NCBI GenBank assembly: GCA_003008705.1
Contig: PDUO01000014.1
Span: 842,696-906,695 of the forward strand
DNA from: Pezicula radicicola
Taxonomy: Eukaryota; Ascomycota; Leotiomycetes; Helotiales; Dermateaceae
Direction: 5' to 3'
Length of the DNA: 64,000 bases
Every line of letters starts with the position of its first letter. Positions within the stretch are counted from its first letter, which is position 1. The notes under the pieces were generated by a model. The model saw nothing but the letters and a program-made list of their open reading frames with translations. It was not told where the DNA came from and did not search any database. The position numbers and the translations under genes were made by a program. Positions 10,639 to 24,235 of the stretch are shown here, one piece after another.

Positions 10639-13114
10639 GACGACTACATTCGACGTCGAGAAGAGACCGAGAGAGACAAACCGAGAGGCTCAAGTTTAAG
10701 GCTGCGGTCTTGGTTATAGGCAAATGCTGATCTGCCACTTACGCTTCTGTAGGTGCCGTGGCGTACTGAGTGAAATAGCCATGTTCTTTCGCAACTTCCC
10801 TCACTCTTCTCCACATTAATCGACAGAGGCTAGGCAATCGAGTCAGGGTGAGAGCGGGAGAGCACTGTGAGGAAGGGGTTAGTCGATGCTATTAGAAGTA
10901 TTAGTGAAAGTAGCAAGGCCTTAGCGGGTGTTTCGGGGGTGAGTGGGATGCCACAGATGCTTGTGCTTCAAGGGAGAGTAGAGTTGTGATGGCGTCAGGT
11001 AAGAATGTCCCAATTCAGAATATCTTTCCCAGCAGCTGTGCCTGAGGCGACCACTATTTGAGCGAATCTCATTTGCGACTCTGCAGTGCACGACATCTTT
11101 TTCCTATTATGCAGATCATTCGACGTGCTCAGAGGAGTATTTAGACTTTTGTTACAGCACACACATCACCATCAGCTTGCATTGGGCTCTTTCAGGTTGC
11201 TTGCTCACTGGGGCCCATATTCATCACGTGATTGAACCGCAGTGGATGAATGGAACATGAAGGACCTTCCTCAAGCACCGAAGCGCTCTCTGTCGCCCCC
11301 ACTCCCACTCGCATCACTGGTTCACACACGCTACGTCGTATCAGAGATACCACATTGACAACACACAAGCCTTTGCTACAATCATTAGAACGCACCAATG
11401 AGGCAAAGGCTTCCAGCTGCCTCCTAGCCCAATGGTTTACGAGAGAGCTATAGACGTGATCGACGACATGTGTACTATACACAAGACAAGACCAGAAAAT
11501 CCTGCTCGAGCTGGAACATGCAGACTTCAGAAGTTCCCGAGAGTGAGTAAAGCAGAAGCGATTTTCACCATCTCCATAATTTTCTGGTGCTACAACATTT
11601 GCTGTGTCTTCGTACATGTTATTAACCTTCCAGACTTGGTGGCCTCTCAGAGGGCTTAGAAGTTGTCGCTTGACCGCTCAATGAGAAGCCACCACTATCT
11701 AAGCTTCACCACCGATTGGTATCTCTGTACCGGTCATAATACAGAAGCGCATCAATCATTGTAGCTTATTATCAACCTTCATCTGCCTCTTATACTGTAC
11801 TATCCCCCTCCATTTTGCATGAAAAGTCTCCTGGAGATTCCCAGAAAGTGTCTTGGACGACTCAAATTCATGAAGAGGCTGTTGTTATCGAGATGGAAGA
11901 CGAACGCCTGCTATAACAGCTCCGTATACCGGACCCAACTATATACCGGTACTACTAAGTCTGTTGCGCGGTTTTTATGTTTTGTCTTGCATCCGCAGTG
12001 TGCGTGGCTAGGTCCAATAAAGCGCACTGCATGCTGTTCCTTAGTAGGGTTGCTTAAACAATAGCTCTTGCTGCTCTCGCTACTATCGGGAACTCCCCTT
12101 TAGTAATTCTCCGTACAGTTGACGCACAATAAAGCTGGAAGGGCCGACTTGAGTGCCTATGTACTTTTCGTATCTCGAGTCACCTACCAAGAATGATCAC
12201 TTAGTGGGTTGAACCATTGTTACGACAGTTGTTTTTGATTTGCTCAGGAACTGCCGTAGTGGGCGGGTGGACCTTATCTCCTCCATCTCCCCGTCTCGAG
12301 TTTCGTCCTTCCCCGTTATTTCCCCATCTTCATACATGTTTCCTCCAAATAAATTACATTACATGTGCAGATATTCAACAATTGTACAGATGATTGCAAC
12401 CTGTCTCAGCGTGCTTAGATATCGCAGGGAGAAGTCTTAACCGCATCAACGGAGATGCGAGAGGGGTTGTCTTTCACCTCCTGCTCATTCGTCCGATGCT
12501 CCTCGCGTGCAAGGATGTTCCTCCGTTTACTCAACACGCCCCAGCCTCCGCACTCCAGTCTCCGGGAGGCCTCCGCAACTTTTACTCAACGACAATCGAT
12601 TCCTCTTAACGCAGTTGAGTAATTGATTGACGCTTCAGCAAAAAACACACAGTTGCCGCGACTTTGATCTCGACAGTACTATTCTTGTGTGCATGCATGG
12701 GTCCCAAGAGAGGAGCTTCTTCACAACCCTAGCTCGTCCAGCTCGTGAAGGAAGTATTGCTCCAGCCAAATCGCATGCCGTAGTTTGCAATTAATCCTGG
12801 AGTCGAACGTCACCAACTTTGACTACCATGTCGTCCACTTCCAAAACGAAAGTGTGGAGACGTGGGGAATTTGGTAGATATGGCCGAGCTTCCTTCCAAG
12901 GAATAATGAGATTGTCCTTCTGTCGCGCCTCACTACGTCTCTCGTCCCGTCAAAGGTAAGCTTTTCGCGCTGCTACCACCAAAGCTTGCACCAGTCGAAG
13001 CAATTGCTGCTTTTGCCCTCCTTTATAACAAGCATCATTTAATCTTTTCAGCAACTAAATTTTGACAAGATCTATCTACGAATCACATTGGAAAGTGCGA
13101 AAACTTTGCCAATT
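10639..13114. other. Intergenic stretch, no supportable gene
   Basis: About 2.5 kb with only short, unrecognisable frames on both strands. It contains the 5' side of the AnmK homologue and of the MFS gene. The C/T-rich run around 12990-13060 just before the MFS start resembles a fungal promoter or 5' leader. Confidence 0.45.
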
Positions 13115-15021
13115 ATGAATTCAGAGGAAAAGATCGCTGCACAGCAGCCTATCGAGGCAGAAGGCCGTGTAGTGCCACTAACTGAAGCGACAACAGAAGG
13201 AAATAGGCTTGCGTCAAATACTAATGGGCACACGGGAGCTACAAATGGTATTGTAGAGAAAGACCACGCAGCTACACACGGAACGAACGGTGCGACACAC
13301 CGAACTGCGCAGTCAACTGGAGACGATGATCTCGAGAAGGACCAAGTCTTTGAAAGCAGCCATCTGGAAAATGGCGCTGGAGATCTTAGCCCCGAGCACA
13401 GAGAATATCTCATAAGACGACACGGGACCCTAGATTTGGTTCCTTTGCCTACAATGGATCCTGCTGATCCTTTGAACTGGCCAAGCTGGAAGGTGTGTGC
13501 CTTTGTGGCATAGTATCTCTTGTAAATGCGCTAACACTTGGTAGAAAAATATCAATCTCTTCCTCGTTGCATTCCACGCTATGATGACTACATTCACTGC
13601 TGCTAGCATCATCCCCGCCTTCGAAAACTTTGCCATTGCTTACGGAACTGGAATCACCAGAGCCTCGTACCTTACCAGTCTTCAGATCGCTGTCCTAGGC
13701 TTTGCACCTTTATTTTGGAAGCCAATCTCGAATCGATTTGGTCGAAGACCAATTTGGCTGATTTCAACACTCGGTTCGATGGTTTGTAACATTGGTTGTG
13801 CAGAGGCAAACAGTTATGGTACACAGGTCGTTACTCGATTCCTTGTTACATTCTTCATCTCTCCAGCCATTGCCATTAGCAGTGCTGTTGTAACCGAAAC
13901 CTTTTTCGCGCGACAGAGAGGTGCCAAAATGGGAATTTGGACGTTGATGGTGACACTGGGGTGAGTGTTAATTTTATCTCCCTACTGGCTTCAATGGCAA
14001 ATGCTAATTCTATTCCACAGTCCTCCCACGGGCCCTTTCCTCATGGGCTTCGTCGCTTATCACACGGGAGGTTTCAAGTGGATCTTCTGGACTCTCGCAA
14101 TAACAAATGGAGTCCAATTCATCTTGTACTTTTTTTTCTCACCTGAGACTCTCTACGTTCGTAACCGTCCTGTCAACCCAAATTCCAGCAAATCGGCTTT
14201 CCGCCGCTCATACCTCAACTTTGGCAAAATTGGTCCATTCCCCCTAAAGGCTCGCGACTTCTGGACTCCAATCACCCTATTCGCTTACCCAAATGTCCTC
14301 CTACCTACAATCGCCTACAGTATGGTGTTCCTATTCGCCTCAATACTTATCACAGTTGAAATTCCCCAACTATTCGTCGAGAAGTTCAGTTTCAACCCTC
14401 AACAAATCGGTCTTCAATTCATTGGTCTCATTATTGGATCCGTCCTCGGCGAGCAAGTTGGTGGTAAAGGGAGCGACTGGTGGATGGCACGGAAAGCTGC
14501 TCAGCTCGGCCGCTCTCGACGTCCAGAAGCCGAATATCGACTATGGTTGAGCTATTTCGGATTCCTAACTGTCATCATTGGCGAGGTGGTCTTTTGTGTA
14601 CAGCTTGATAAGATCAAAACTTATGATGTTACGCCTATTGTAGGCATTGCAATTGCTGGATTTGGAAATCAGATTGTTACTACAGTTTTGGTTACGTATG
14701 CTGTTGATTGTCATCATGAGCATGCGGCTAGTATTGGCGTGTTTATTAATCTTGTTAGGAGTACTTGGGGTTTCATCGGTATGTTCGGTCCTTCTATCCA
14801 ATATTCACTTATGCGAAGGATTTCTGACTTGCCAGACAGGTCCCTTCTGGTTCCCAGATACGTTCACCAGTATCGGTCTCGATGGATCTGCTGGGTTAAT
14901 AGTAGGATTAATAGTTGTGGCGAGTATTCTTCCCACGCTCTTCATCCAATTTAAAGGACGTGCGATTAGGGAGAAGAGAGCTACGAATGATTTGGATCAG
15001 GTTGGTACTATTACGAGATAA
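13115..15021 (+). CDS. MFS transporter (drug/H+ antiporter type)
   Basis: Major facilitator superfamily protein of the plasma membrane, probably proton-coupled efflux; substrate unknown. Exons 13115-13492, 13545-13960, 14021-14778, 14840-15021 give 577 residues. The start is the ATG of MNSEEKIAAQQ. The first ~125 residues are hydrophilic and rich in Asn/Thr/Gly. They end in the DPADPLNWPSWKKNINL entry motif typical of fungal DHA1-type carriers. The loop after TM2 reads NRFGRRPIWL, the MFS motif A region (family GxxxDRxGRR). The second half includes PETLYVRNRP before the central cytosolic loop and RSTWGFIGPFWFPD in a late helix, restored exactly by removing the 61-bp intron at 14779-14839. About 12 hydrophobic segments are visible. 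No adjacent partner gene suggests a substrate. Confidence 0.9.
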
Positions 15022-16497
15022 GCTGGAACATGCTTTTAAGGAATTTGCGAAAGCGTATGATTGCAGCGAGCTCCTCCGGCAGGGAATGAACGGCAGGGAA
15101 ATTCAGATTGGAAATCTGTGGATTTTTGCTCATATATATACCCTGATATTGTTATGTATCTATCGGCTTGTCTTTGCATGTAACTAATTGCTTACTTGCT
15201 TGCTCTCGTCGTACAATGAATAGTATTATACAGTATTAGTATTCTTTGTTCACGTATACGTATTCAAGATACCCGCTATATAAGTGAGTCTCCTTTACTT
15301 TTCTCATTGCTCATTAATAAAGAGAGGAGGTTAGCGTACTCGTCTACCGGGATCATATCTAATAGTAAACAAATGCTATAATACGTTTTTTCTTATATTC
15401 TGTATTAAGACATTAAGTAATTATACTTGTATAAATCACTTACTAGAGCTACCATGTATTAGCTCGAGTAATTCTCTTAGCGACATAAAATAATACAATA
15501 ATATGTGACTTACGGCCACATTCCGTCTACCGTGCTTGGGGGCTAGCTTTGCTAGTATATATACAATTTGTAATTAAGAAAGTTATATTATATACAAATT
15601 ACTATACAATTATCCTGCCTTATGCCCTTACTCTCCTCTGTCTTTACCTTATCTTGCCCTACAATTGTTAGAACTCCTACCTTATATGCCTATTTCGGGC
15701 TGCGATATGGGCTTCGATATAGGTTATATAGAGCTTTAATTTAGGTTACTAGGCGAGAGAAATCTGCTGGTAGCCGCCTGCCAAGGCGCTTTGGAAAAAT
15801 TCCTTCCAATTATATTGCTCCGGCCGGAATAGTTTTTCGACGGATTTTTTGAGGGCCTACTAAACTAAAATCTCTCACGTGCGTACGGAGTTTAGAACTA
15901 GCTTTGCTGGAATTAATATAAAATTTAAAGACGGGTAGAATTTTATTCTGTCGTTTTACCTATATGTCGAATACAAGTTACTCTAGTATTTAATACTTTG
16001 TTATTTGTTTAGACTTTTGTATCTTCTACTAGTACTTCGTATTATTGTTAAACGACGAGCGGAGGGGCGTTTTTTTTTTGGATTAAGCGAGTACTCCTAG
16101 TGCCGTGCGCATTGTATACAGTTACACAGTATGGTATGAGATTGTATAACTAGCTTGGATTTTACTTATTATGAATCCTAGATGTTTAGGCTTGTATTGA
16201 AATTTAGTTTATGATTTCGTTGCTGGATTATATCTTCTTGTTATCAGCTTGCTTGCTAAATTTAATAAGAGAGATTTGAGCAGTCTATTGCTGGTATTTA
16301 TTTACCCTACCCAGTTCCTCGAAACCAGCTAAACTTGTACAATCACATCTGTCTTAGTTGAGTATCAAGGTAACATTAGATATCATAAATGTTTGCCCAT
16401 ATTACAACTGGCTATTAACCATTCTATCTCCTCTATACCCTCGCCCAAAAGTATATACAAGAAATTTTCCATCTCATCAAAAACTCTTCACCGAAGC
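15022..16497. other. AT-rich intergenic stretch
   Basis: No supportable gene. The sequence is AT-rich with many TpA steps, especially 15200-16300, resembling repeat DNA degraded by repeat-induced point mutation. No intact ends or coding remnant could be identified by eye. Confidence 0.45.
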
Positions 16498-17796
16498 TTA
16501 CCCACTCATAACAGCTCTCTTATACATACTCCGTCTCGAAATCCCCACCTCACTCAAAACAACTTCCTCACCACCAGTGATACTCCCTGGTCCAAAATCC
16601 GGTTCTCCACCCAGCGTACCAAAAATATCTCCAATATAATTGGTGGCATTAACACCAGCTTCGAAAGTAGAGTTCCATCCATCCAAAATACCCTTAACGA
16701 TAGGTGTACCAGCCAGATAGATGTTTTCAATAGCAGGGGTGAAACCACCTTGATCGGCATAGAATAGGTTATCGAGGATTGAGAGACCTGGGTATGGGCG
16801 GTCGAAGTCGGAGGCTGTACGCATGATGATTATACGCGAGAAATCGACGACTTTGTTGATAGCAGCTCGGAGCATGGCTTCTAGTGTTGCATTATCTTCT
16901 TGTGCTGTCATGCAATAGACGCCTGAACCGTTGGTGAATAAAGTAGTTGTGTTCTCGAAAGCTTCACCGAGGAGAGCACCTGAAAAATAGACATCTGAGG
17001 TTGCTACGTCGCAGGTTATGATTCCGGGGGCTTTGGTTGCCGCTTTGTAGATTGTGGTGTTTCCGTCGGTGTAATGGGCTCGGTATGCTATTGCGGCATC
17101 TGAATCGTTGAGGGTTGCTGTTGATGCAAATTTGACTGCGATGTCTCGGAGTGCTTCGTTTACTTCGAATACTTCAGTACCGTAGATACTGGTTGGGTAT
17201 TCATCTGGAGCATAAGCTCCTTGAGGAACATATCCAGTAGTATAGTTATCTGGGATCTCACGAGCGTCGAACTCGTATTGTAACGCTACTTGCACGGCGT
17301 ATTTGGAAAATGCCACATCGGCTAGTGTACCGTATTTAGGATTGATTCCTGCGATTCCGGCAATTAGGAAGTAGGTTTGGGTGAGGTTGAATATTGGGGA
17401 TAGCATTAGTGCTGAGATAGTGCTTGCGGCGTTGATTTCGGATTCGCCTGTTGTGAGTTGGCAGACGGATCCGTCGGCTAGGCAGTGGGCGTCTGGGAAG
17501 AGCATGGAGAAGCCTGGGATTGTGATGTTTTTTTCGAGTAGGTTTCCTATGGATCCTTCTGTCTCGGCATTGTCGTACCAGATATCGGCTTCGTATTGGA
17601 ACTGGGGAGGGCTTTGTCAATTTGAAGTCTTTCATCGAAGGGCTTTAGAAGCACCCACCATGCTAATAATGAAAACCTTTGGAGTAATCTTCCCAGACTC
17701 GTAAACAACAGTCTCCTGTCTCTTCTCGACCTCAACCGGAGAAGCAGCAACAACAGCTGCACCAGCAACAGCACTCACGATGGTAGAGAAGCGCAT
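16498..17796 (-). CDS. Purine nucleoside permease (NUP) family protein, secreted or cell-surface
   Basis: Matches the NUP family, named for a Candida protein linked to purine nucleoside uptake but lacking multiple membrane segments. Exons 17796-17659 and 17601-16498 give 413 residues, normal for the family. A signal peptide is clear: MRFSTIVSAVAGAAVVAASP, followed by a possible Lys-Arg processing site (VEKRQ). Seen next: PKVFIISMFQYEADIWYDN, IPGFSMLFPDAHCL, QTYFLIAGIAGINPKYGTLADVAFSKYAVQVALQYEFDAREIP, FSRIIIMRTASDFDRPYPG and GTPIVKGILDGWNSTFEAGVNATNYIGDIFGTLGGEPDFGPGS. Several N-glycosylation sequons support secretion. The 57-bp intron has a GTGGGT donor and CCCAG acceptor and restores the reading exactly. 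Distant relation to nucleoside phosphorylases is proposed for this family, so 'permease' may be a misnomer. Confidence 0.9.
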
Positions 17797-20700
17797 CTTG
17801 ACGTGATTCAGAAAGATTGACTTGAAACCACGAGAAGGAGGTTGTGCTTCAAGAGTAGGAGAAGGGGAAATGAAATAAGGGATTGGGCCTTAACTTCACA
17901 TATATATATTTTTCAACATTTGCTCATTTGTTAAGAAGCTCCCCCCTGCCATCCCTCTTATCCAAATGTTACATTGGTGGGGTAGCTGGCAAAGTTGGAA
18001 CCAGGTCAGGTACCAAAGCCTTCTCCGGAGAGCACGAGCATGAGACGGACCTGGAATATGCAAGCACTAGGCAGGAAAGAGAGGGAACTCCCCATCACTT
18101 CGACTCCATAGGCTCCATTTCTCTGGTTCCCAAGCTGAAAGTTGCATGCGGTCCTCGCCGATACCCATGAACTTCCACGTGCAGATAGACGGTTATACCT
18201 AACTTATTGCAGCAACGGTACCGAGTACAAGGCGGCTGACACATTCCAATGATGTTGAGAGAAGCCTTTGATACGATATAATGCGTACGTACAGGACGAT
18301 AACGGTTCAAAAGTTGTCGTAAACACCACGCTAGAACGGGAGAGCCGGCGATGATTCCTTGGAGAACAAAGTCTGTCCGAGAAAACCACCACTTGGGACG
18401 AATTCGGCATCCGGGTTCAAGTCGGTTGATTCTTGTCGATCTCCGTTGTCCACTTTTTCCCAATTTCCCTTATCTTTTTGGCAATATGCATGTGTATTTT
18501 TTAAGTAATTGGGCTCGTGTTTCGAGAACAAGTACTTTTTTTCTTGAATTCTTTGGGTACAGCTTTTTTTTAGTGATTTTGGAAATGCATGAGGTTCGTC
18601 GTGCCTTCTTGATAAAGTTGCATTGCTGTGCCCCAACCTATTGCAGCATCGTTACGCCACAGAGAGAAGAAACTCAGCCACCAGTGAGCCTGTCCGTGTT
18701 GAACGAGATGACCCCTGTCGAAAGCTCAAAGCTCAAGTAAACATCCCACCTTCCAATCGCGGACCACAAATTGGCGAAAGCTTGACTTGACTCGTTGAGA
18801 TTCGTCATCGCGACGGAGAACAACGATTTCCATGTTGTGATTTCCTAGGGAATGTTCGCAATACAAGTGAAATTGGTAGTACACGGTGGTAGAAGCATTT
18901 TGCCCAGCACCGGTGAAGCTTTCCAAGACCGATGAAAAGAATTCCAGCATTAAGTATGAAGAATGCTTTAGTTGCGGTGGTACTCGTATGGTATGAAAGC
19001 CCGCTCATAAGCATTCGCTTAAGTGCTGGCTGGCCAAATGCGGACACTAAGCTACCACACTCTTTTCCGATTCCCTTTTTTTTTAATGGAAGAGATTGGA
19101 GTCTCGAAGGTGCATCTATTGGCCTACATTAGAGAGGTTGCTAGAGTAGTTCTGCCTCGCAACGCTGTTGCTTGCCTCATTATTACTGTTTTGCCTTCTA
19201 TGAAATTAATACAACGTAAATCTGGTAAATAAACAAAATAATGACAGCAGCAAGTAACTTAACAATAATATTTCTAGCCGCCGAGAATAACACTAGGATG
19301 TTTGCTTTAAATGTTCTTATGACCTTAGATTAAGGAAAAAATTTCTCTTAATTGTTCTACCTATGACTGTGTTTGGCTTGGATGTCGTAGCTCTTGTTGG
19401 CTTTTTAGTCTTCTTGATGTCTTACGTCTCTAAGGCATTAGTGCATGCAGGATCAGGGTGATAATCTATATTGTAATATTCTAAGCTGTACTAGTGAGGA
19501 TTTAAAGATCTAGAATCTAGAATCTGAAATCTGTATTTAAGATAGACGAGGGAGGGTACTTGGGAAGAAGCACGAAGTAGTTATGGTTGGCGATATTGTA
19601 ATGTTTGAAAACAGTAAGTTGTAAGGGTGGTTTATTTAATAATTCTTCAATCTTGCTACATTATTCAAAAGTCCTAAAATTCGAGCTTAGGTAGGCTAAT
19701 ATGCTCTATACGGATGAGGTACCAAAATAATTATAAGAATTATAATTCTACTAGCTTAGCAGTTAATTTAACTTGTCCTTAAGCCATAATACAGATACAA
19801 GTGAGAACAGAACTAGGTTACCGCAACATGATATAAACACTGAAGGGCTAGTAGTTAACAAGCTTATGCCTTCTATCTCACATGTCATAAAAGATAAAGA
19901 TCCTTCTAGGACATTTTTCCCAGTGCAAATTCACTGCACCTTTAAGAGCAGGCTTTAACAAGATTAAAGCACAACAAAGTACCATGGCAATCAAACTTCC
20001 ACAAAAAACCATGAATACAATGGCGAACCAGGTCAAAGACTTTGAAGTCTGCTATGGGCCAACGAACAAAGATGGCACGTTGGATGGTTGTAGAAAGGAC
20101 TTTTAGTGCCACACATGGCCGTTGAGAAAAGACAACAACACAGATACAAAGTTTTAGCGCGTCTTAAGCTTATGTGACCTGAAAAGAAATTTGTTTATGG
20201 TATATTACATTATTGTGATTATCAACTAACAACATAAGTAGAATTAACAGCAAAAATTATACCTAAATATTTATCTTAAAAGTTCTCTATTTCTTTTACT
20301 AAATTTGTTAGTAATAGTGTATATAAACTAGAAGAAGAAATTGAACTTGAATACAACTATTATCTATTAGAATAAAATCTTTACAACTGAGAACAATTAT
20401 ATCACTTAAATTTATATAAAATATAGAGGTTTTCTGGTAGATTTGATAGGTTGGAAGATGATATCAGAAAATAGATTGTACATATAACATCCTTTCTTCC
20501 CCTTCTTAGTCTTATTGTTGTGTAGGATATAAGATTTATAATTGTAGTAATCGTTATCTGACAAAGTGAAGTTGATAGTAGTAACTTTTAAAAGCAGTTT
20601 ATAAAAACTCTTATTTATTAGCTTACTTTCAAAGCCTAGGAGACGTTCATATAAAAAGGTGATTATAGTAAGGTGTCCCATGATCACCACTGTTGTGTTC

Positions 20701-21194
20701 CCTTCTTCTATAATTTGGGAACTGAACAGATTATTGCTGCTTTTTGGTTAGAGGCTATAAGACGGAGACCTAAGAGGAAAGTTGTTTGTATTGTTTAACA
20801 TTAAATAATTTGATGGTGAGTCTGGAGCTATGAGTAGATTTCATGGGACTGGATAGATCTATGGGTCTGATAAACTTAAATATAAGGCTTTCTAGCTAGG
20901 GGAGAAATAACTTTAAGTATTAGAGATTTCATTCTGGGTACTCAAGGATACAGAGTTATAAATAGGCTTTTTATGCAATTTAGTCAGCAGACAAGTTGTC
21001 AACAGACTTCCTAGTTCTATCGAGATTCCTTAAATTAATACTATACAGTCCCTAAAGACTTTGAAAAGTAAAATACTCTATCTACACCTTCCTTATAACA
21101 CAGATCGCCTAAGTGTATAATGAAACTTCCCTCTCTATCAATCATCTACAAAAGGAGCCACCAACAAATTAACCATTCGCCCAACCGACCCCGT
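17797..21194. other. Long AT-rich gene-poor stretch
   Basis: About 3.4 kb without a supportable gene. The first ~300 bp form the promoter of the NUP gene, with a TATATATA run near 17899-17909, about 105 bp before its ATG. From about 19200 onward the sequence is strongly AT-rich. A 92-codon frame at 20412-20690 (-) could be a fragment of a decayed retroelement but has no diagnostic motif. Confidence 0.4.
17899..17909 (-). promoter_or_regulatory. Possible TATA element of the NUP gene
   Basis: An uninterrupted TA-alternating run lies about 105 bp upstream of the NUP start codon, in the position expected for a fungal TATA-containing promoter. Nothing else in the sequence confirms it. Confidence 0.3.
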
Positions 21195-22965
21195 CTAAGC
21201 CTTATTTGTTTCATACCGACTCCTCTCCCTCAACCACTTCCCCTTCCAAAAGAAAACCCATGGTACGGGCAACATAGCCAAACTAATAAAACCAAAAACA
21301 CTACCAGCCCAATGAATACCCAAAGCAGTATACATCTGAAGAGTAAAAAGCGGGAAAGCAGCACCGAACGTATACCGTAAAATCCCATTCGCAGCAATAG
21401 CCGAAGCGCCATTTGCAGAACCGTAAACATCGAGCATGTAAGTACTTGCTGAGATGAAGATTGTGAGGGATCCACAGCCGAAGGGGACGCCTGCTAGGAC
21501 GGGAACTATCCAGTGTACGTTTTTATGGGGTGACCACGCGAACCAGAAGAGTCCGATTGGGAGGAGTAGAGATCCGAGCATGGCGGAGTAGAGACGATGT
21601 TCGGGTGCTGGGTGACCGTGTGCTAAGTGGGTTGCTTTGCGGTAGAGAGTTGCGTCGAAGATGCCGAAGGAGATGATTGCAAGGAAGAAACCTGGGTGGG
21701 GTTGGGATGTTAGTTTGTTATTGACACTTAGTCATTGGGGATCCTAACCGACTAATAGTCCGATGAATGTTAGACCGACTTCTTTCTGGTTGAAGTGGTA
21801 GACGAGTTGGAAAACATAGTTGTAGCTTCCGAAGAAGGAGAATATCATTGCGAAGGAGAAACCAGTATATATACTTAGTAAGGCAACAAGAGGCTATGAG
21901 GTATTTAGTATAGTTAGGCGAGTTGGATGACAAGAGGGAGTCTTACCTCAAAAACAGTCATCTGTACAGGTCTGTAAAAAGCCAATTGTAGTTTCCGCAA
22001 TAAAATTCTGGTATCACCTTCTTTCCTTCCCACTCTTACGCCACGTTTCTTTTCCCTCAAGTATAAAATCCGAGGTGCAAAAGTCTCCTTCATGAAGAGC
22101 GCCGCGATGAAAATCGGTGCTCCTATCATGAGTACGACCCACATGGAGTATCGCCAGTCGTTGTATTGGGCAATGATGTACGCACCAATCAGTGGCCCAA
22201 GCGATGGTCCCAGGAAAGGAGCCATGATGAAGAAAAGAGCTGCTCTCCCACCATGTATTTGTGGGTCCCATAGATCTGAAGCGCTTCCTTCGAAATATCA
22301 GCAAAATAAGATATAAAGAGAGTAAGAACTGATGAACATACCTGCACCTACAGCCAAAGCACCGGACCCACCCAATCCCGCCAGAAATCTAAAGACAATA
22401 AGAACGGCAAGGTTGCCTCCTGCACCGGCGATGGCTGTGAAAGCAAAGAGCATAGGCAGTGTTGCCCAATATATGAAACGACGCCCGTATAGCTCTGACA
22501 ATGGAGCAGCTATAAGTGGACCGACTGTGAATCCTAGGGTATAGAGTGACAATGGAAGTAAAGCGACCTCTCGACTTATTCCAAACTGTTCTTGAACATA
22601 CGGAATTCCAGGAACGTATGCTGATGTTGCTACTGTGCTGTTAAGAGTTGACGAATATTAATAACTATACTCTAAAGAAGAGGGTTGTGAAATACTTACA
22701 TTGTGAAGCCGTATAGCCCAGGTACAGCGGTATGAAAGACACGCGACCAAAATGGCCAGTTGCGAGGATTTGTAGGATCTTCTGGAGAGTCCCAATCGAG
22801 ATGGTTGATCGTTTGGGGTGCTCCTACATCGTTCGGTGGCCGGTAGGTTGATAGGTCGATTTCCTCCTGTTCTTTGCTGAAGTTATCAGGTGTACCCAAA
22901 GTCGCCGAGTCTGAAGTTCGAGGTTGCTCTTGAGAGAACTGCTGATGTTGGGACTCGCTTATCAT
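21195..22965 (-). CDS. MFS transporter (DHA1 multidrug/polyamine type)
   Basis: Plasma-membrane major facilitator of the fungal DHA1 branch (relatives export drugs, fungicides or polyamines). Exons 22965-22700, 22637-22342, 22287-21947, 21893-21749 and 21691-21195 give 514 residues, typical for the group. Seen: DWDSPEDPTNPRNWPFWSR at the membrane entry; ATSAYVPGIPYVQEQFGIS; the motif A region LSELYGRRFIYW; RFLAGLGGSGALAVGAG; APFLGPSLGPLIGAYI (antiporter motif C, GPxxGP-like); KETFAPRIL; LVYHFNQKEVGLTFIG; and a C-terminal helix rich in Trp and Phe. The protein N terminus is acidic and Gln-rich, without a signal peptide. All four introns are 53-62 bp. The start chosen is MISESQ; an upstream in-frame ATG would add an unlikely basic extension. 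Confidence 0.92.
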
Positions 22966-24235
22966 GATGCAAACCTTCAACCTTGTGTGTCTTGACGAGA
23001 GAAAGGTGTCTTGTACTATACAGGAGGCCAACTTTGGGGAGAAACTTCTCTTTATGTATGGTCGTATACTCAACCAAAGCCAAAATATAACAAATATTAG
23101 AGAGATGAGACAGGGCTATGAAAATGGGAGATAGCCTCGACAGTTTTGAAAGATGAACTTTTCGCATTCGCTAAGAACAAGTACGGTACCTTTGGTCCAC
23201 TATTACTGATTGAAGGAATCACTTGGAGTCATCTTGGGCCATGCCACGATGGAAGACCAAGTATTAATGACTGTCGGAACGTGAGATTGGCGGGCGGTTA
23301 CGAGACGCACAGGGAATAATGAAGCAAATATGCAATAATAATGCATGGAATAACGACATCTACCACATGATCGAGATTACTGATCCCGAGTCGCCTACCA
23401 GAGAACAGCGGGGGAACTCTTGACGCCGATTTCGTACTTGGATAGTGGAACACATGGCGTTGTTTGAATTGTGAATGGTTGTATCTTGCGAAGTGGTGTT
23501 GTCTAGACGAAAGCTGCCCAGAGAAACCTCGGCTCGGCAGCTGATAACCAGGTGATCAGTAATGGCGAAACCCTTTCAGATACTTCAACATTTCTCGGTC
23601 GTATTCTTAGCACATCTCATGCAGACTCAAGGATTCTTGAGAGAATTCAATAACAATAGAAGGATTATGATGTTGTGGTTTGGTGCTGGAGACTAGAACG
23701 CTAACTAGGTAAGGTAAACTGCTTCTAAATAAGCTTGCGCGCGCCAAAGGGCGCTTAGGAATGGAGCAAAATCGTTGAAATTTCATCTGCTGACAACCAC
23801 AACCATCAACACCAATCAATCTTCAACCGATCTGGAGACATCTCGTAGACCATGTCATGTCAACAACAAATACGTACAGAATATCTACTACAGTACCACT
23901 ACTGTATCAGAACTGCATAAATAGCAGACGACGATGCGCTTGCTACCTTTGGGTAATCGCATGCGCAACAGCATGAAAGGCCATGAATCCAACGATGCGG
24001 GGTCTCGTTTGTTGTTGACGCAACTTAGCCCTTGGATAAAGAAATGCATTCTCAAGCCTGAGACATTGACAACGAAATGGAATGCAATGTGCATTGCCTC
24101 GAGTAATCGTCCCTTTTCTTCCCACCTTCCTGTTTACCTTCCTGTTCTCTTCTTCAGACCTTTCTACACTTCTTTCTTTCCTTCTTCAACGCATATACCA
24201 TCTGTATTGCTGTGAATTTCTCTACTGTGTGCAGT
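22966..24235. other. Intergenic stretch between divergent genes
   Basis: Separates the MFS gene (-) from the large Cys-rich gene (+) and must hold both promoters. A C/T-rich run at 24110-24215 precedes the ATG of the latter. No gene is seen. Confidence 0.5.

Noticed and set aside
20412..20690. 92-codon frame (-) possibly from a retroelement
   Set aside because: Strongly AT-driven composition (Asn, Lys, Tyr, Ile) and no reverse transcriptase, integrase or gag motif visible.
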